From NCBI GenBank assembly GCA_029941785.1, contig JAPYTK010000024.1:1-40869 (forward strand): a stretch of DNA of 40,869 bases. Direction: 5' to 3'. The stretch comes from Polyangiaceae bacterium. GTDB lineage: Bacteria > Myxococcota_A > Polyangia > Polyangiales > Polyangiaceae. How positions within the stretch are numbered: the stretch's first letter is position 1; each line of letters begins with the position of its first letter. A program made the translations under genes and the position numbers. This document shows positions 33,943-40,869 of this stretch, piece by piece. A model generated the notes under the pieces. That model did not search any database, was not told where the DNA came from, and saw only the letters and a list, made by a program, of their open reading frames with translations.

Positions 33943-34632
33943 TCAGGACGGGATCAAGTAGATGAAGGTGAACACCAGAATCCAGACCAAGTCGACGAAG
34001 TGCCAAAACAGGCCCACGATCTCGACCGTGTTGGCGTCAGCCTTGTCGAGATACAGCGCACGCCAGACGAGTGATAGATAGATGACCCCCGAGGTCACGT
34101 GCAGACCATGAAAGGCCGTGATGCAGTAAAACGTCGTCGCGTAGTGGGTGCTGCCGAACACCAGCCCCTCGGCGATCAAGCCCGGGTGGTGGCCGCCATC
34201 GACGGCGTGCATGAAATACTCGAAGGTGCCGAAGTACTCTTGGGCCTGACCGCAGAGGAACATCAGGCCAAACATGATGGTGAGGCCGAGGTACTTCAGT
34301 GCCCCCTTCTTGTCGCCTGACTCCAGGGCGGAGTGCGAGATGACCATCGTCACGCTCGAGCAGATCAGGATGAAGGTCAGGAGCGCCGTGAAGTTGATAC
34401 CGAATGCGGGCTCGAGCGCGCAGCCCAGCTCAGCCGCCTGCTCCTTGAAGCAGCCCCAGTAATCGGAACCACCGCGCAGGATCCCGTAACCCAGCAACAA
34501 GCCGCTGAACGAGAAGCCATCAGAGAGCAAGAAGATCCACATGCCGATCTTGCCAGCAGTGGTCTTGGCGTACAGACGGTCGTCGGGATAGACCATCGGC
34601 CCGTCGTGATGTGCGGCCGCATCTGCGCTCAT
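33943..34632 (-). CDS. ctaE: Cytochrome c oxidase subunit III
   Basis: A 229-residue protein with about five membrane helices. Typical elements are KIGMWIFLLSDGFSFSGLL at the first helix, GQAQEYFGTFEY near the middle, FYCITAFHGLHVTSGVIYL, and GLFWHFVDLVWILVFTFIYL at the end. It helps keep the proton-uptake side of subunit I stable in A-type oxidases. The ATG at 34632 was chosen over a longer frame because AAAGGA lies upstream and the longer extension is not conserved-looking. It is 138 bases from the SCO gene, leaving room for an internal promoter. Confidence 0.93.
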   Translation of the reverse strand: MSADAAAHHDGPMVYPDDRLYAKTTAGKIGMWIFLLSDGFSFSGLLLGYGILRGGSDYWGCFKEQAAELGCALEPAFGINFTALLTFILICSSVTMVISHSALESGDKKGALKYLGLTIMFGLMFLCGQAQEYFGTFEYFMHAVDGGHHPGLIAEGLVFGSTHYATTFYCITAFHGLHVTSGVIYLSLVWRALYLDKADANTVEIVGLFWHFVDLVWILVFTFIYLIPS

Positions 34633-34770
34633 GAACCGAGTTTCCTTTGCAAGAGTAGGGGCGTGGCGCGCGTCACGAGCCACTTGGCTGTGACGTACTG
34701 CGCGCGACGATAATCGAGACTGAACATAATTTCATCTACCGTTGTGTATTTCTGCCAAGATTTAGCCAGC
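34633..34770 (-). promoter_or_regulatory. AT-rich gap, possible internal promoter of the oxidase genes
   Basis: A 138-base gap, long for this locus and richer in A/T than its surroundings. On the minus strand a TTGGCA (34758-34753) could be a -35 element, but no convincing -10 was found at 16-18 bases. The direct repeat AGATTTA occurs near the SCO stop. Treat the promoter as a possibility only. Confidence 0.3.
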
Positions 34771-35490
34771 TTAACCCAGATTTAACACCAAACCGATGTC
34801 GCGTACGAGCTTGTCGATCCCCTCGTCGGTCGCCTCGTAATAGCCGCGGATCCGGCCGGTGCGATCGACGAGCGCGAATCGCTCGCTGTGAAAGATCTCG
34901 AAGAGATTGTCGGCGTCCTTGCCCATGGCGAGCTTGAAACCGCCCACCACCGTCTTCTCGATGACCGACAAGTCACCGGTCAGAAACTTCCAGCGGTAGG
35001 GGCTCGCCTTGAAGCGTTTACCATAGGCGCGCAGCTTCTCAGGAGTGTCCGTCTCCGGATCGACCGAAAAGGTGACGATGTTGACCGCCGATCCCGCATT
35101 TCGGGTGCGGTGCTGGACGATCTGCAGCTTCTTCATCAACTTCGGGCAAACCGACGGGCAGCTGGTGAAAGCAAAACTCGCAACCCACACGTGGTGATCG
35201 AGCTGGGCCGAACCGAACTTGCCCCCGAAAGAGTTCGTCAGTTCAAAGCGGGGGAGCGTGACGTAGACAGGCGGCGGGTCGGGGAGATGGCGGCTCAGCG
35301 CGCCGGCCACAGGGGCGATGGCGAGAAGCGCGACGCCTGCAACCCAAAACGCCGATCGGCCGAAAACCCGCCAAATCGGACCAGGACGCGAGTCGAGCAC
35401 CTTCATCGAAGCCGAGGTGTTCGCGACCTTGTCCACGGGGCTGTCGCCTTGAGCCGCGCTCGTTTCTTCTATTGGATCCATCTTCGCCAT
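34771..35490 (-). CDS. SCO1/SenC-family copper chaperone
   Basis: A 239-residue membrane-anchored thioredoxin-fold protein. An N-terminal anchor lies at about residues 48-68. The copper-binding CxxxCP motif (CPSVCP) follows FTS near residue 110, and the third ligand His is in FHSERFALVD near residue 205. SCO proteins deliver copper to CuA of subunit II, which is encoded four genes downstream. The ATG at 35490 shares one base with the haem O synthase stop (TAATG), so the two are coupled. The longer frame upstream overlaps ctaB and is not protein-like. Confidence 0.92.
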   Translation of the reverse strand: MAKMDPIEETSAAQGDSPVDKVANTSASMKVLDSRPGPIWRVFGRSAFWVAGVALLAIAPVAGALSRHLPDPPPVYVTLPRFELTNSFGGKFGSAQLDHHVWVASFAFTSCPSVCPKLMKKLQIVQHRTRNAGSAVNIVTFSVDPETDTPEKLRAYGKRFKASPYRWKFLTGDLSVIEKTVVGGFKLAMGKDADNLFEIFHSERFALVDRTGRIRGYYEATDEGIDKLVRDIGLVLNLG

Positions 35491-36473
35491 TAGGCCCCCA
35501 CCATGATGGCGCCGATGAGCAGCGGCAGATAAACCAAAGACACGACGAACAGCTGGCGAGCCCAGCGATCCACTTCCTCGCGAGAAGCGTTGAGTTTGGC
35601 CAGTCCACGTACGCCGACGAACAGGAAGCCCGCCCCCAAGATCACGGCGGTCACGCAATAGACGGTGCCGCAAACGCCGAGCGGCACCAACACGAGAGAC
35701 ACGGCGATGAGGAGCAGCAAGTAGATCACCGCGTGAACACGAGCGGTCCGATCCCCTCGCTCGGCGGGCAACACGATGATCCCGGCTCGCGCGTACTCTT
35801 CAGATCGGAAGGTCGCAATCGCAACAAAGTGAGGCAATTGCCAAAAGAAAAGCACGCCGAACAAGGCGATACCGGGCCAATCGACCGAACCCGTTGCGGC
35901 GGTCCACCCGAGGAGCGGCGGCATCGCTCCGGGGATCGCCCCGACGAGAAGAGCGCGGCTCGTCACGCGTTTGAGCGGTGTGTAGGCGAACACGTACAAG
36001 ACCAGGGCCAACGCTGCCAAGGCGGCCGTGAGCGGGTTGACCAGAACCCACAAGGTTGGCAGCGAGACCGCCGACAACAGGATCCCAAACCAAAGCGCAG
36101 CCGCAGCCGGCAGACGACCCGCGGGCAAGGGTCGGTTCGCCGTGCGCGCCATCAGCGCATCGCTGTCCCGCTCGATGTACATGTTGAGCACGTTGGCGCC
36201 GCTCACGACCAGCGCGATGGCCAATACGGCCACGAGCGCCGAGCGCCACTCGAGCGTTTGTACTTCGTCGGTACGCGCGGCGAGCCACATCCCGCCCAAG
36301 CCCGTCACGACGACCATGACGGTGATCCGCGGTTTGGTCAGGCGGATCAGATCGACCATGACCGCAAAGGCACGAGCGATCATGCCGCGCTCGACGAGCT
36401 CGGACGTATCCACTCGAGCGTTCACTCGGCCACCAGGCTGCAAAAGGGGCTCATGGCGTGGAGAACCTAACAC
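35490..36473 (-). CDS. ctaB: Protohaem IX farnesyltransferase (haem O synthase)
   Basis: A 327-residue UbiA-family prenyltransferase with about nine membrane helices. It adds a farnesyl group to haem B to make haem O, the precursor of haem A for this oxidase. The first Asp-rich motif is NMYIERDSDALMARTANRPL (near residue 100) and the second region carries YTPLKR and the GAIPGAMPPLLGW stretch. The start is GTG at 36473, which has GAGGG six bases upstream. Later GTG or ATG codons (36425, 36383) would also leave a complete enzyme. It is coupled to the SCO gene. No haem A synthase gene is visible in the window. Confidence 0.93.
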   Translation of the reverse strand: MLGSPRHEPLLQPGGRVNARVDTSELVERGMIARAFAVMVDLIRLTKPRITVMVVVTGLGGMWLAARTDEVQTLEWRSALVAVLAIALVVSGANVLNMYIERDSDALMARTANRPLPAGRLPAAAALWFGILLSAVSLPTLWVLVNPLTAALAALALVLYVFAYTPLKRVTSRALLVGAIPGAMPPLLGWTAATGSVDWPGIALFGVLFFWQLPHFVAIATFRSEEYARAGIIVLPAERGDRTARVHAVIYLLLLIAVSLVLVPLGVCGTVYCVTAVILGAGFLFVGVRGLAKLNASREEVDRWARQLFVVSLVYLPLLIGAIMVGA

Positions 36474-36557
36474 CTCGTGCCCTCGCGTGCATCATTGATA
36501 AGAGCGCGTAATGACAATTCAATCCCTGCCTGACCGTTGCCAAGACTTCGCTCGAGG

Positions 36558-37451
36558 CTAGAAGAGGTCCGTGAGCTCGCCCGCGTTCTCGGCAGGCTCC
36601 TTCTCCGATCCGTCGTAGCTGAAGTTGGCTTCGACAGCCGCGCCACCCTTGATTTCGACCGTGGCTTCCTTCTGGCCGTAACGGGCGTGCCAGGCGACGA
36701 TCTTGTACTTGCCATCGGGCACCTTGCCGATGTTGAAACTGCCGTCCGCACCACTGACCGAATAGAAAGGGTTGTCCGTGGTCACGATGAAGGTACGCAT
36801 CCAGGGGTGGACGTCGCACTTGAGACGGTAAATGCCTGGCTCCTCGAAGCTGGCGTCGATATCCGCCGCACCCTTGGGCTGGGCTTTGTTGAACTGAACG
36901 TCGCTGCCCAAGGCCGCGTTGACGTTGTGCGTCGTAGCGTCGCTGTTCTTGATTCGAAGCTTCTGATCCGCCATCGCCCCCTGGATCCGCGGGGAATACA
37001 TGCAATCGACCTGGTCGATGGTCACCGGCTTGTCGGAGCTGTAATCGCCCTCGAGTTGCTCGTCGGCGATCGCGATGAACACATCCTTGAGCTTGCCGTC
37101 GTTGACGACGACGGCGTTGAACATCACTTCCTTGTCCTTGCAGACATCCGCTTCCTTGCGCTTCTTGGGCACCTTCATTTCGATGGCCTTGCCTGTGAAG
37201 CTGACGACTCCCTTGATGGCCCCCTTGCCGTAACCACCCGTCGCGCCCGCTCCGTTCGTCTTGGCCGTGGCGGCCACCGTCGCACTGGTCGCTGCGGTGG
37301 TGGCGCTGCTCGGGCCGGTCGGCTGGGCGGAGTTGCGAAGACGCGAAATGAAGGGCTTGTCCTGCTTGTTGTCGTTCCCCCCAGGACAGGCGACGAGAGC
37401 AGCGGCTGAGAGCAATAAAGTGGCGATAGAAACGGCGCTACGAATCTTCAT
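36558..37451 (-). CDS. Amicyanin-like blue copper lipoprotein
   Basis: A 297-residue lipoprotein (lipobox LVAC, Cys22) with a Ser/Thr/Ala-rich linker to about residue 70. The core has a cupredoxin-like part: RIKNSDATTHNVN supplies a His ligand and LKCDVHPWM gives Cys, His and Met in the C-x2-H-x2-M spacing of amicyanin. A DGSFNIGKVPDGKYKIVAWH segment resembles a carboxypeptidase-regulatory-like beta domain. Similar proteins are found near respiratory gene clusters and may carry electrons or copper. It is the first gene of the oxidase locus, 84 bases ahead of ctaB. The ATG at 37451 has AAGGTGA upstream; a TTG two codons earlier was rejected. Confidence 0.75.
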   Translation of the reverse strand: MKIRSAVSIATLLLSAAALVACPGGNDNKQDKPFISRLRNSAQPTGPSSATTAATSATVAATAKTNGAGATGGYGKGAIKGVVSFTGKAIEMKVPKKRKEADVCKDKEVMFNAVVVNDGKLKDVFIAIADEQLEGDYSSDKPVTIDQVDCMYSPRIQGAMADQKLRIKNSDATTHNVNAALGSDVQFNKAQPKGAADIDASFEEPGIYRLKCDVHPWMRTFIVTTDNPFYSVSGADGSFNIGKVPDGKYKIVAWHARYGQKEATVEIKGGAAVEANFSYDGSEKEPAENAGELTDLF

Positions 37452-37565
37452 GATCAACGATCACCTTGTGGTTCGATTCCCCGCATCCCGTCCGCGCCTG
37501 TCTCCGTGGCAGGCCGACGTGGCAATGGGGCATGGTCATTGGGGGGACGCAGCATGGATGAGCTG

Positions 37566-37584
37566 CTGCGACGATGTGTCGCAG
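37566..37584. promoter_or_regulatory. Inverted repeat upstream of the oxidase locus
   Basis: CTGCGAC-N5-GTCGCAG is a perfect 7-bp inverted repeat in the 207-base gap before the copper lipoprotein gene, about 115 bases upstream of its ATG. No T run follows on either strand. It is more likely an operator or leader hairpin controlling the oxidase genes than the terminator of the membrane protein gene. Confidence 0.4.
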
Positions 37585-37658
37585 TCCTCTCGTAGACGAG
37601 CACATCGCGCGAGGCAAGTGTCTTGCTTTCACGCCTGATTACGCAAAAGCTGCGCCAG

Positions 37659-38714
37659 CTAAATGCCTGTATTTTCCTCCGAATCATCCGCCAACTCGAG
37701 AATCGAAAGCTCGTCGGACGGCGAGCGTCTGTCAAGCGCCAAGCCCAGCGCCGCGACGACCAAAGCCAATGCACACAAGGGACGTTCCGGCGCGGCTCGC
37801 GCGACCAGCGTCAGCGCGATACAACCACCGATCAAACGGCCACCCGACCCGCGGGTCAGCACGCCGAACAAGGCCAGCCAGGCGGCGATCTCTAGCACCA
37901 CACGCGCGCCGTAAGCCACCGCTGGCACCGGGCCGCCGAGCATCGCTTGCACGAGTCGCGAAACCAAAATCACCACGCCGCTCGCGTCGGCCGTGGAAGC
38001 GACCACCACCAAGCCATACCCAGCGACCGACGCTGCCGCCATGGCGAAGACGACCGCGCGCGGACGGGACGAAGAGCGGGCCAGCCAGATCACTGCCAAA
38101 CCCACGGCGAGTACCTCGAATGCGAAAGACAGGGTCGCACTCACGGTCACCAGGGTCGAGGCGAGCTCCGGCGAGGCCACCGCCGCGCCGACTGGCACCG
38201 AGCGCACGCCGATCGCGGCCATCGCGAGCAACCGGGCCATGCCCGCCAACGCCATCATGCCGACGATCAACGAGCCCGCTCGCAAGGGGCGATACCGCGA
38301 CGCGTCCCGAGCGAGGCGAAAAGCAACCACCACGGCGGCCGTGCCAAAAACGAACACCAACAAGCGATGCAGGCGTGCTGCTGAGGCCACAATGACCGCG
38401 AACACCGCGAGCCCGCCGCCTAACAGGGCCGTCACCTTCAGTCCCCAGGCCAGACCCGCGCGAAACACCGCTGAAATCATGCCAACCGCCACAGCCGCAG
38501 CGCACACCGCGAACAGTTGTGTCATCAAACCCGCGCTTGCCTCGACAATATCGATGGCTCGGTCCGCCCCTATCCACACGCCCCGCAAGGCCGGCGCGAG
38601 GGCGCGCGCAAGCAGCGCGGCGGTCGCTCCGATCGCCCCGAGCCACCACATGACCAAGGGGCCGTCGTCGCTCGCCACATCGGCGTCCTTTGCGTGAAGT
38701 TGAGGCGAGTTCAT
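37659..38714 (-). CDS. Polytopic membrane protein of unknown function
   Basis: A 351-residue protein with about ten hydrophobic segments, rich in Ala, Val and Gly, and a hydrophilic acidic C-terminus (SILELADDSEENTGI). It lacks the conserved His residues of haem A synthase and the motifs of known transporters that could be recognised. Its ATG shares one base with the DNA ligase stop (TGATG), so it is translationally coupled to the ligase gene. A function in the oxidase locus is not supported; it may simply be the second gene of a ligase operon. Confidence 0.6.
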   Translation of the reverse strand: MNSPQLHAKDADVASDDGPLVMWWLGAIGATAALLARALAPALRGVWIGADRAIDIVEASAGLMTQLFAVCAAAVAVGMISAVFRAGLAWGLKVTALLGGGLAVFAVIVASAARLHRLLVFVFGTAAVVVAFRLARDASRYRPLRAGSLIVGMMALAGMARLLAMAAIGVRSVPVGAAVASPELASTLVTVSATLSFAFEVLAVGLAVIWLARSSSRPRAVVFAMAAASVAGYGLVVVASTADASGVVILVSRLVQAMLGGPVPAVAYGARVVLEIAAWLALFGVLTRGSGGRLIGGCIALTLVARAAPERPLCALALVVAALGLALDRRSPSDELSILELADDSEENTGI

Positions 38715-40660
38715 CAGGTGTCTTCGACGAGGAGAAGTAGAAGCTGGTCCTCGGATATGAGCGCCGTCCCGTAGCGCCGAGCCTTCTCAGCCTTGCTCGA
38801 CGTGGACTCCACATCAGCGATCAGAAGATAGTCGAGATCCTTCTTCACGCCGGAACTAACTTGGCCTCCCGCATCTTCGATGAACTGCGTGAGGATCTTG
38901 CGGGGTCTCTCGTGACTCCCCGTGATACAAAAGGACTTTCCCGCGAGCGGTCCGGCCTGCTTCTCGCTGACCGGCACGATACCGGCGGCACGTAGCCGCT
39001 GCAGCTCTGCCTCTCTCACCTGCAAACCATCGACGATTTGCCGCGCTTTGATGTCTCCCAAGCCCGGGATCGCCGCCAACTGCTCGACATCGGCGGCGCA
39101 AACCGCCTCGAGATCACCAAGTCCAGAAGCCACGATGAGGCGGGCCGTCTGGGTCGAGAAGCCCTCGATGCCAAGCGCGGCTAGAAACGTCGGCAAACGG
39201 AGTGGGAGTCGGCCCTGGATCTGCTCGAGAGCGTTGCTGGCGCTCTTCTCTCCGTGTCGGTCCAAGCTCGCGATGTCGTCGACGGTGAGCGCGTACAGAT
39301 CAGCGGGCTCACTTAGTTTTCCTGTGGATACCAAGGCCGCCACGAGCTTGTCTCCCCATTCGAGTGCGCCGATCGCATCGATCCAGTTATGAATGCGACC
39401 TTCAACCAGAGCGGGACAACGAAGGTTGCGGCACATCAGGTATTCGCCCGCCATCTCGATCGGAGCGTCGCACACTGTGCAAGTCGTCGGAACCTCGATC
39501 GCCTTGTCGTTCTTGGTGACGACCTCTTCGACATAGGGGATCACGTCATTGCGCCGAGACACGAGCACCTCATCCCCGACCGCGATCCCTAGGAAACGCA
39601 CGTGAGCAACGTTGTGGAGGGACGCGCGGCGTACCGTCGCGCCCGCAAGCTCGACCGGCTCGACGATCGCGACCGGCGTCACTCGCCCGCTGGGCCCGGT
39701 GTCCCAACGAATTTCCAGCACAGTGGACACCTTGCTGGGCGACGCGAACTTGAATGCGACCGCCGCGCGGGGGCGACGGTTCACATCACCCAATCGCGCC
39801 TGCACTTCGACGGAGTTGGCCCGCACGACGAGCCCATCGATTTCATAGTCGAGTGACTGCCGGAGACCTTCGCTATAACGCCTATGAATATCCAAAACGT
39901 CGTCCGCCTCGCCGGTATAGCTGTGGGGCGTAGCGAAACCGAGCTTGCGAATCCAATCGAACTTGTCGACCTCACTTCGATTCCCCAGCTCTTCAGCGAT
40001 GTCGTAACAGACCACGGTCAAGTGTTCGGTCCCCTGCCCGTCCAGACGCCTCGAAGTGCCCGCAGCCGCGTTGCGGGCGTTGGCATAATCTGGAAAGTGG
40101 TCGCGCATGTCGCTGAAGCGGACAATGATCTCGCCCCGAACGGAGATGCGCCGACGATCGCCGATCCGAGCAGGCACCCCCCGCATTCGAGCGACATTGG
40201 AGGTGATCCGCTCGCCGATCTCCCCGTCGCCTCGAGTGATCGCATCGCTGAAGACACCGTCGCGATAAATGAGCTCGATGGAGATCCCGTCGAGCTTCTC
40301 GGTCACAAAAAGCCCTGTTCGTATCGACGGCTCATCTTGCTTTGCGAGCAATTCGTCGCATCGCTTCAGCCAGTCGCCCAGCTGCTCGGCGTTCGTCACC
40401 TTGTTGAGTGAACCCATGGGGATCTCGTGCTGCGCCTTTTCCCACGCCTCGCTCAACATGGCCGTCCCGACGCGAGCCAGAGCCGGGTGGGCCGGGGCCA
40501 AGGCGCGCAGTTCTTCCTCGAGGGCGTCGTAGGCGTCGTCAGAGACCGTGGGCCTGCCCGCGTAATAACTCGCCCGAAAGGTCTCGAGCCGGCTCGCGAG
40601 TTCCTCGACGCGGGCGGCCTGTGTCGGTCCGATCTCGAGTCCACCTCCGAGCTTTTTCAT
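38714..40660 (-). CDS. NAD-dependent DNA ligase (LigA-type, divergent)
   Basis: A 648-residue ligase that seals nicks using NAD+. The order is: Ia domain (YYAGRPTVSDDAYDALEEEL, residues 32-51), adenylation domain with catalytic Lys122 in EKLDGISIEL, TRGDGEIGERIT, OB domain (VAFKFA, VTPVAIVEPV), a four-Cys zinc motif (CTVC then CRNLRC, near 390-415), helix-hairpin-helix repeats (IPGLGDIKARQIVDGL) and a C-terminal BRCT domain. Several usually strict phrases differ: MGSLNKV for MLSLDNA, ARNAAAGTSRRLD for PRNAAAGSLRQLD, and RRNDVIPYV for RAGDVIPEI. This suggests a paralogue rather than the main replicative LigA. The ATG has GAAGGA upstream. It is coupled to the membrane protein gene. Confidence 0.9.
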   Translation of the reverse strand: MKKLGGGLEIGPTQAARVEELASRLETFRASYYAGRPTVSDDAYDALEEELRALAPAHPALARVGTAMLSEAWEKAQHEIPMGSLNKVTNAEQLGDWLKRCDELLAKQDEPSIRTGLFVTEKLDGISIELIYRDGVFSDAITRGDGEIGERITSNVARMRGVPARIGDRRRISVRGEIIVRFSDMRDHFPDYANARNAAAGTSRRLDGQGTEHLTVVCYDIAEELGNRSEVDKFDWIRKLGFATPHSYTGEADDVLDIHRRYSEGLRQSLDYEIDGLVVRANSVEVQARLGDVNRRPRAAVAFKFASPSKVSTVLEIRWDTGPSGRVTPVAIVEPVELAGATVRRASLHNVAHVRFLGIAVGDEVLVSRRNDVIPYVEEVVTKNDKAIEVPTTCTVCDAPIEMAGEYLMCRNLRCPALVEGRIHNWIDAIGALEWGDKLVAALVSTGKLSEPADLYALTVDDIASLDRHGEKSASNALEQIQGRLPLRLPTFLAALGIEGFSTQTARLIVASGLGDLEAVCAADVEQLAAIPGLGDIKARQIVDGLQVREAELQRLRAAGIVPVSEKQAGPLAGKSFCITGSHERPRKILTQFIEDAGGQVSSGVKKDLDYLLIADVESTSSKAEKARRYGTALISEDQLLLLLVEDT

Positions 40661-40814
40661 GGTCCTTCACGGAGGTAATAGGCCGGATCGACGGTCACGT
40701 GAACCCAAAACTTATCCTGTAATTTCCACTATTTAATTTTTTTTTTTCGATTCTTTGCAGGTTTTCGGCGGCTGTCCCGTCAAAAAATTCGAACCCCAAC
40801 ACGGCGGAGGTCTT
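40661..40814. other. Divergent intergenic region with an 11-T run
   Basis: A 154-base gap between the ligase gene and a plus-strand start. It is AT-rich around 40720-40760 and contains an uninterrupted run of 11 T (40737-40747). No stem precedes the run, so it is not a typical terminator; it may be an AT-rich promoter upstream element. Confidence 0.5.
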
Positions 40815-40869
40815 ATGAGTCACGATAGCCACACAGCTTATCCCACCAAGCAGCCACTCGACAGTGCGC
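40815..40869 (+). CDS. Start of an unidentified gene, cut by the window edge
   Basis: An ATG at 40815 follows a strong GGAGG ribosome binding site four bases upstream. The 18 visible codons read MSHDSHTAYPTKQPLDSA, a hydrophilic start with no recognisable motif. It is divergent from the DNA ligase gene. Confidence 0.55.
   Translation, partial: MSHDSHTAYPTKQPLDSA

Noticed and set aside
37659-38714. Haem A synthase (CtaA) as identity of the ten-helix protein
   Set aside because: The conserved membrane His pairs of CtaA are absent.
40737-40747. Run of 11 T as a terminator
   Set aside because: No GC-rich stem lies directly before it on either strand, and it sits between two divergent starts.

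Overview
The window is about 41 kb of GC-rich DNA that looks like Myxococcota (a myxobacterium or close relative). The grounds are indirect. There is a single protein carrying a Ser/Thr kinase, a TPR-like region, a GAF domain and a sigma54-activator module. There are several cysteine-rich secreted proteins and lipoproteins, a DUF1501 protein paired with a dihaem lipoprotein, and a PEGA-like/beta-barrel outer-membrane protein. No rRNA, tRNA, CRISPR array, insertion sequence or phage gene was seen. Genes are tightly packed and no gap exceeds 300 bp.

Left part (1-11.8 kb, all minus strand). A translationally coupled operon encodes an ABC ATPase, a GldF-like permease, a GldG-like protein and a DUF4340 protein, followed by a CDP-alcohol phosphatidyltransferase. 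Upstream of it lies a two-gene unit (dihaem cytochrome-like lipoprotein, then a Tat-type DUF1501 protein) that ends at a convincing intrinsic terminator. Next is a pair made of a cysteine-rich secreted protein and a cysteine desulfurase/selenocysteine-lyase-like enzyme.

Middle part (11.8-27.2 kb, both strands). This holds a two-HKD phospholipase D-like protein with an extra N-terminal domain, an arginase/agmatinase-family enzyme, the PEGA-like/barrel protein, a fatty acid desaturase, and the 1376-residue kinase-TPR-GAF-AAA+-Fis regulator. A sigma54-like element and a perfect palindrome precede the regulator. Then come a LysR regulator divergent from an NAD(P)-binding epimerase-like protein, a PrxQ/BCP-type peroxiredoxin predicted to be a lipoprotein, a lipoprotein with two twin CX3C motifs, and a cysteine-repeat lipoprotein.

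Right part (27.3-40.7 kb, all minus strand). This is an aa3-type cytochrome c oxidase locus. In transcription order it runs: amicyanin-like copper lipoprotein, haem O synthase (CtaB), SCO copper chaperone, oxidase subunit III, subunit IV with an acidic repeat tail, a small CPVC membrane protein, subunit II (CuA), subunit I, a second subunit III-like protein, a dihaem cytochrome c lipoprotein, and a fatty acid hydroxylase/sterol desaturase-family protein. Subunit I keeps the D-channel and active-site residues but has Leu where the K-channel Lys is expected. Upstream of the locus are a divergent NAD-dependent DNA ligase and an unidentified polytopic membrane protein. A new plus-strand gene begins at the right edge.

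All family assignments come from motif reading and memory of families; no database search was run.
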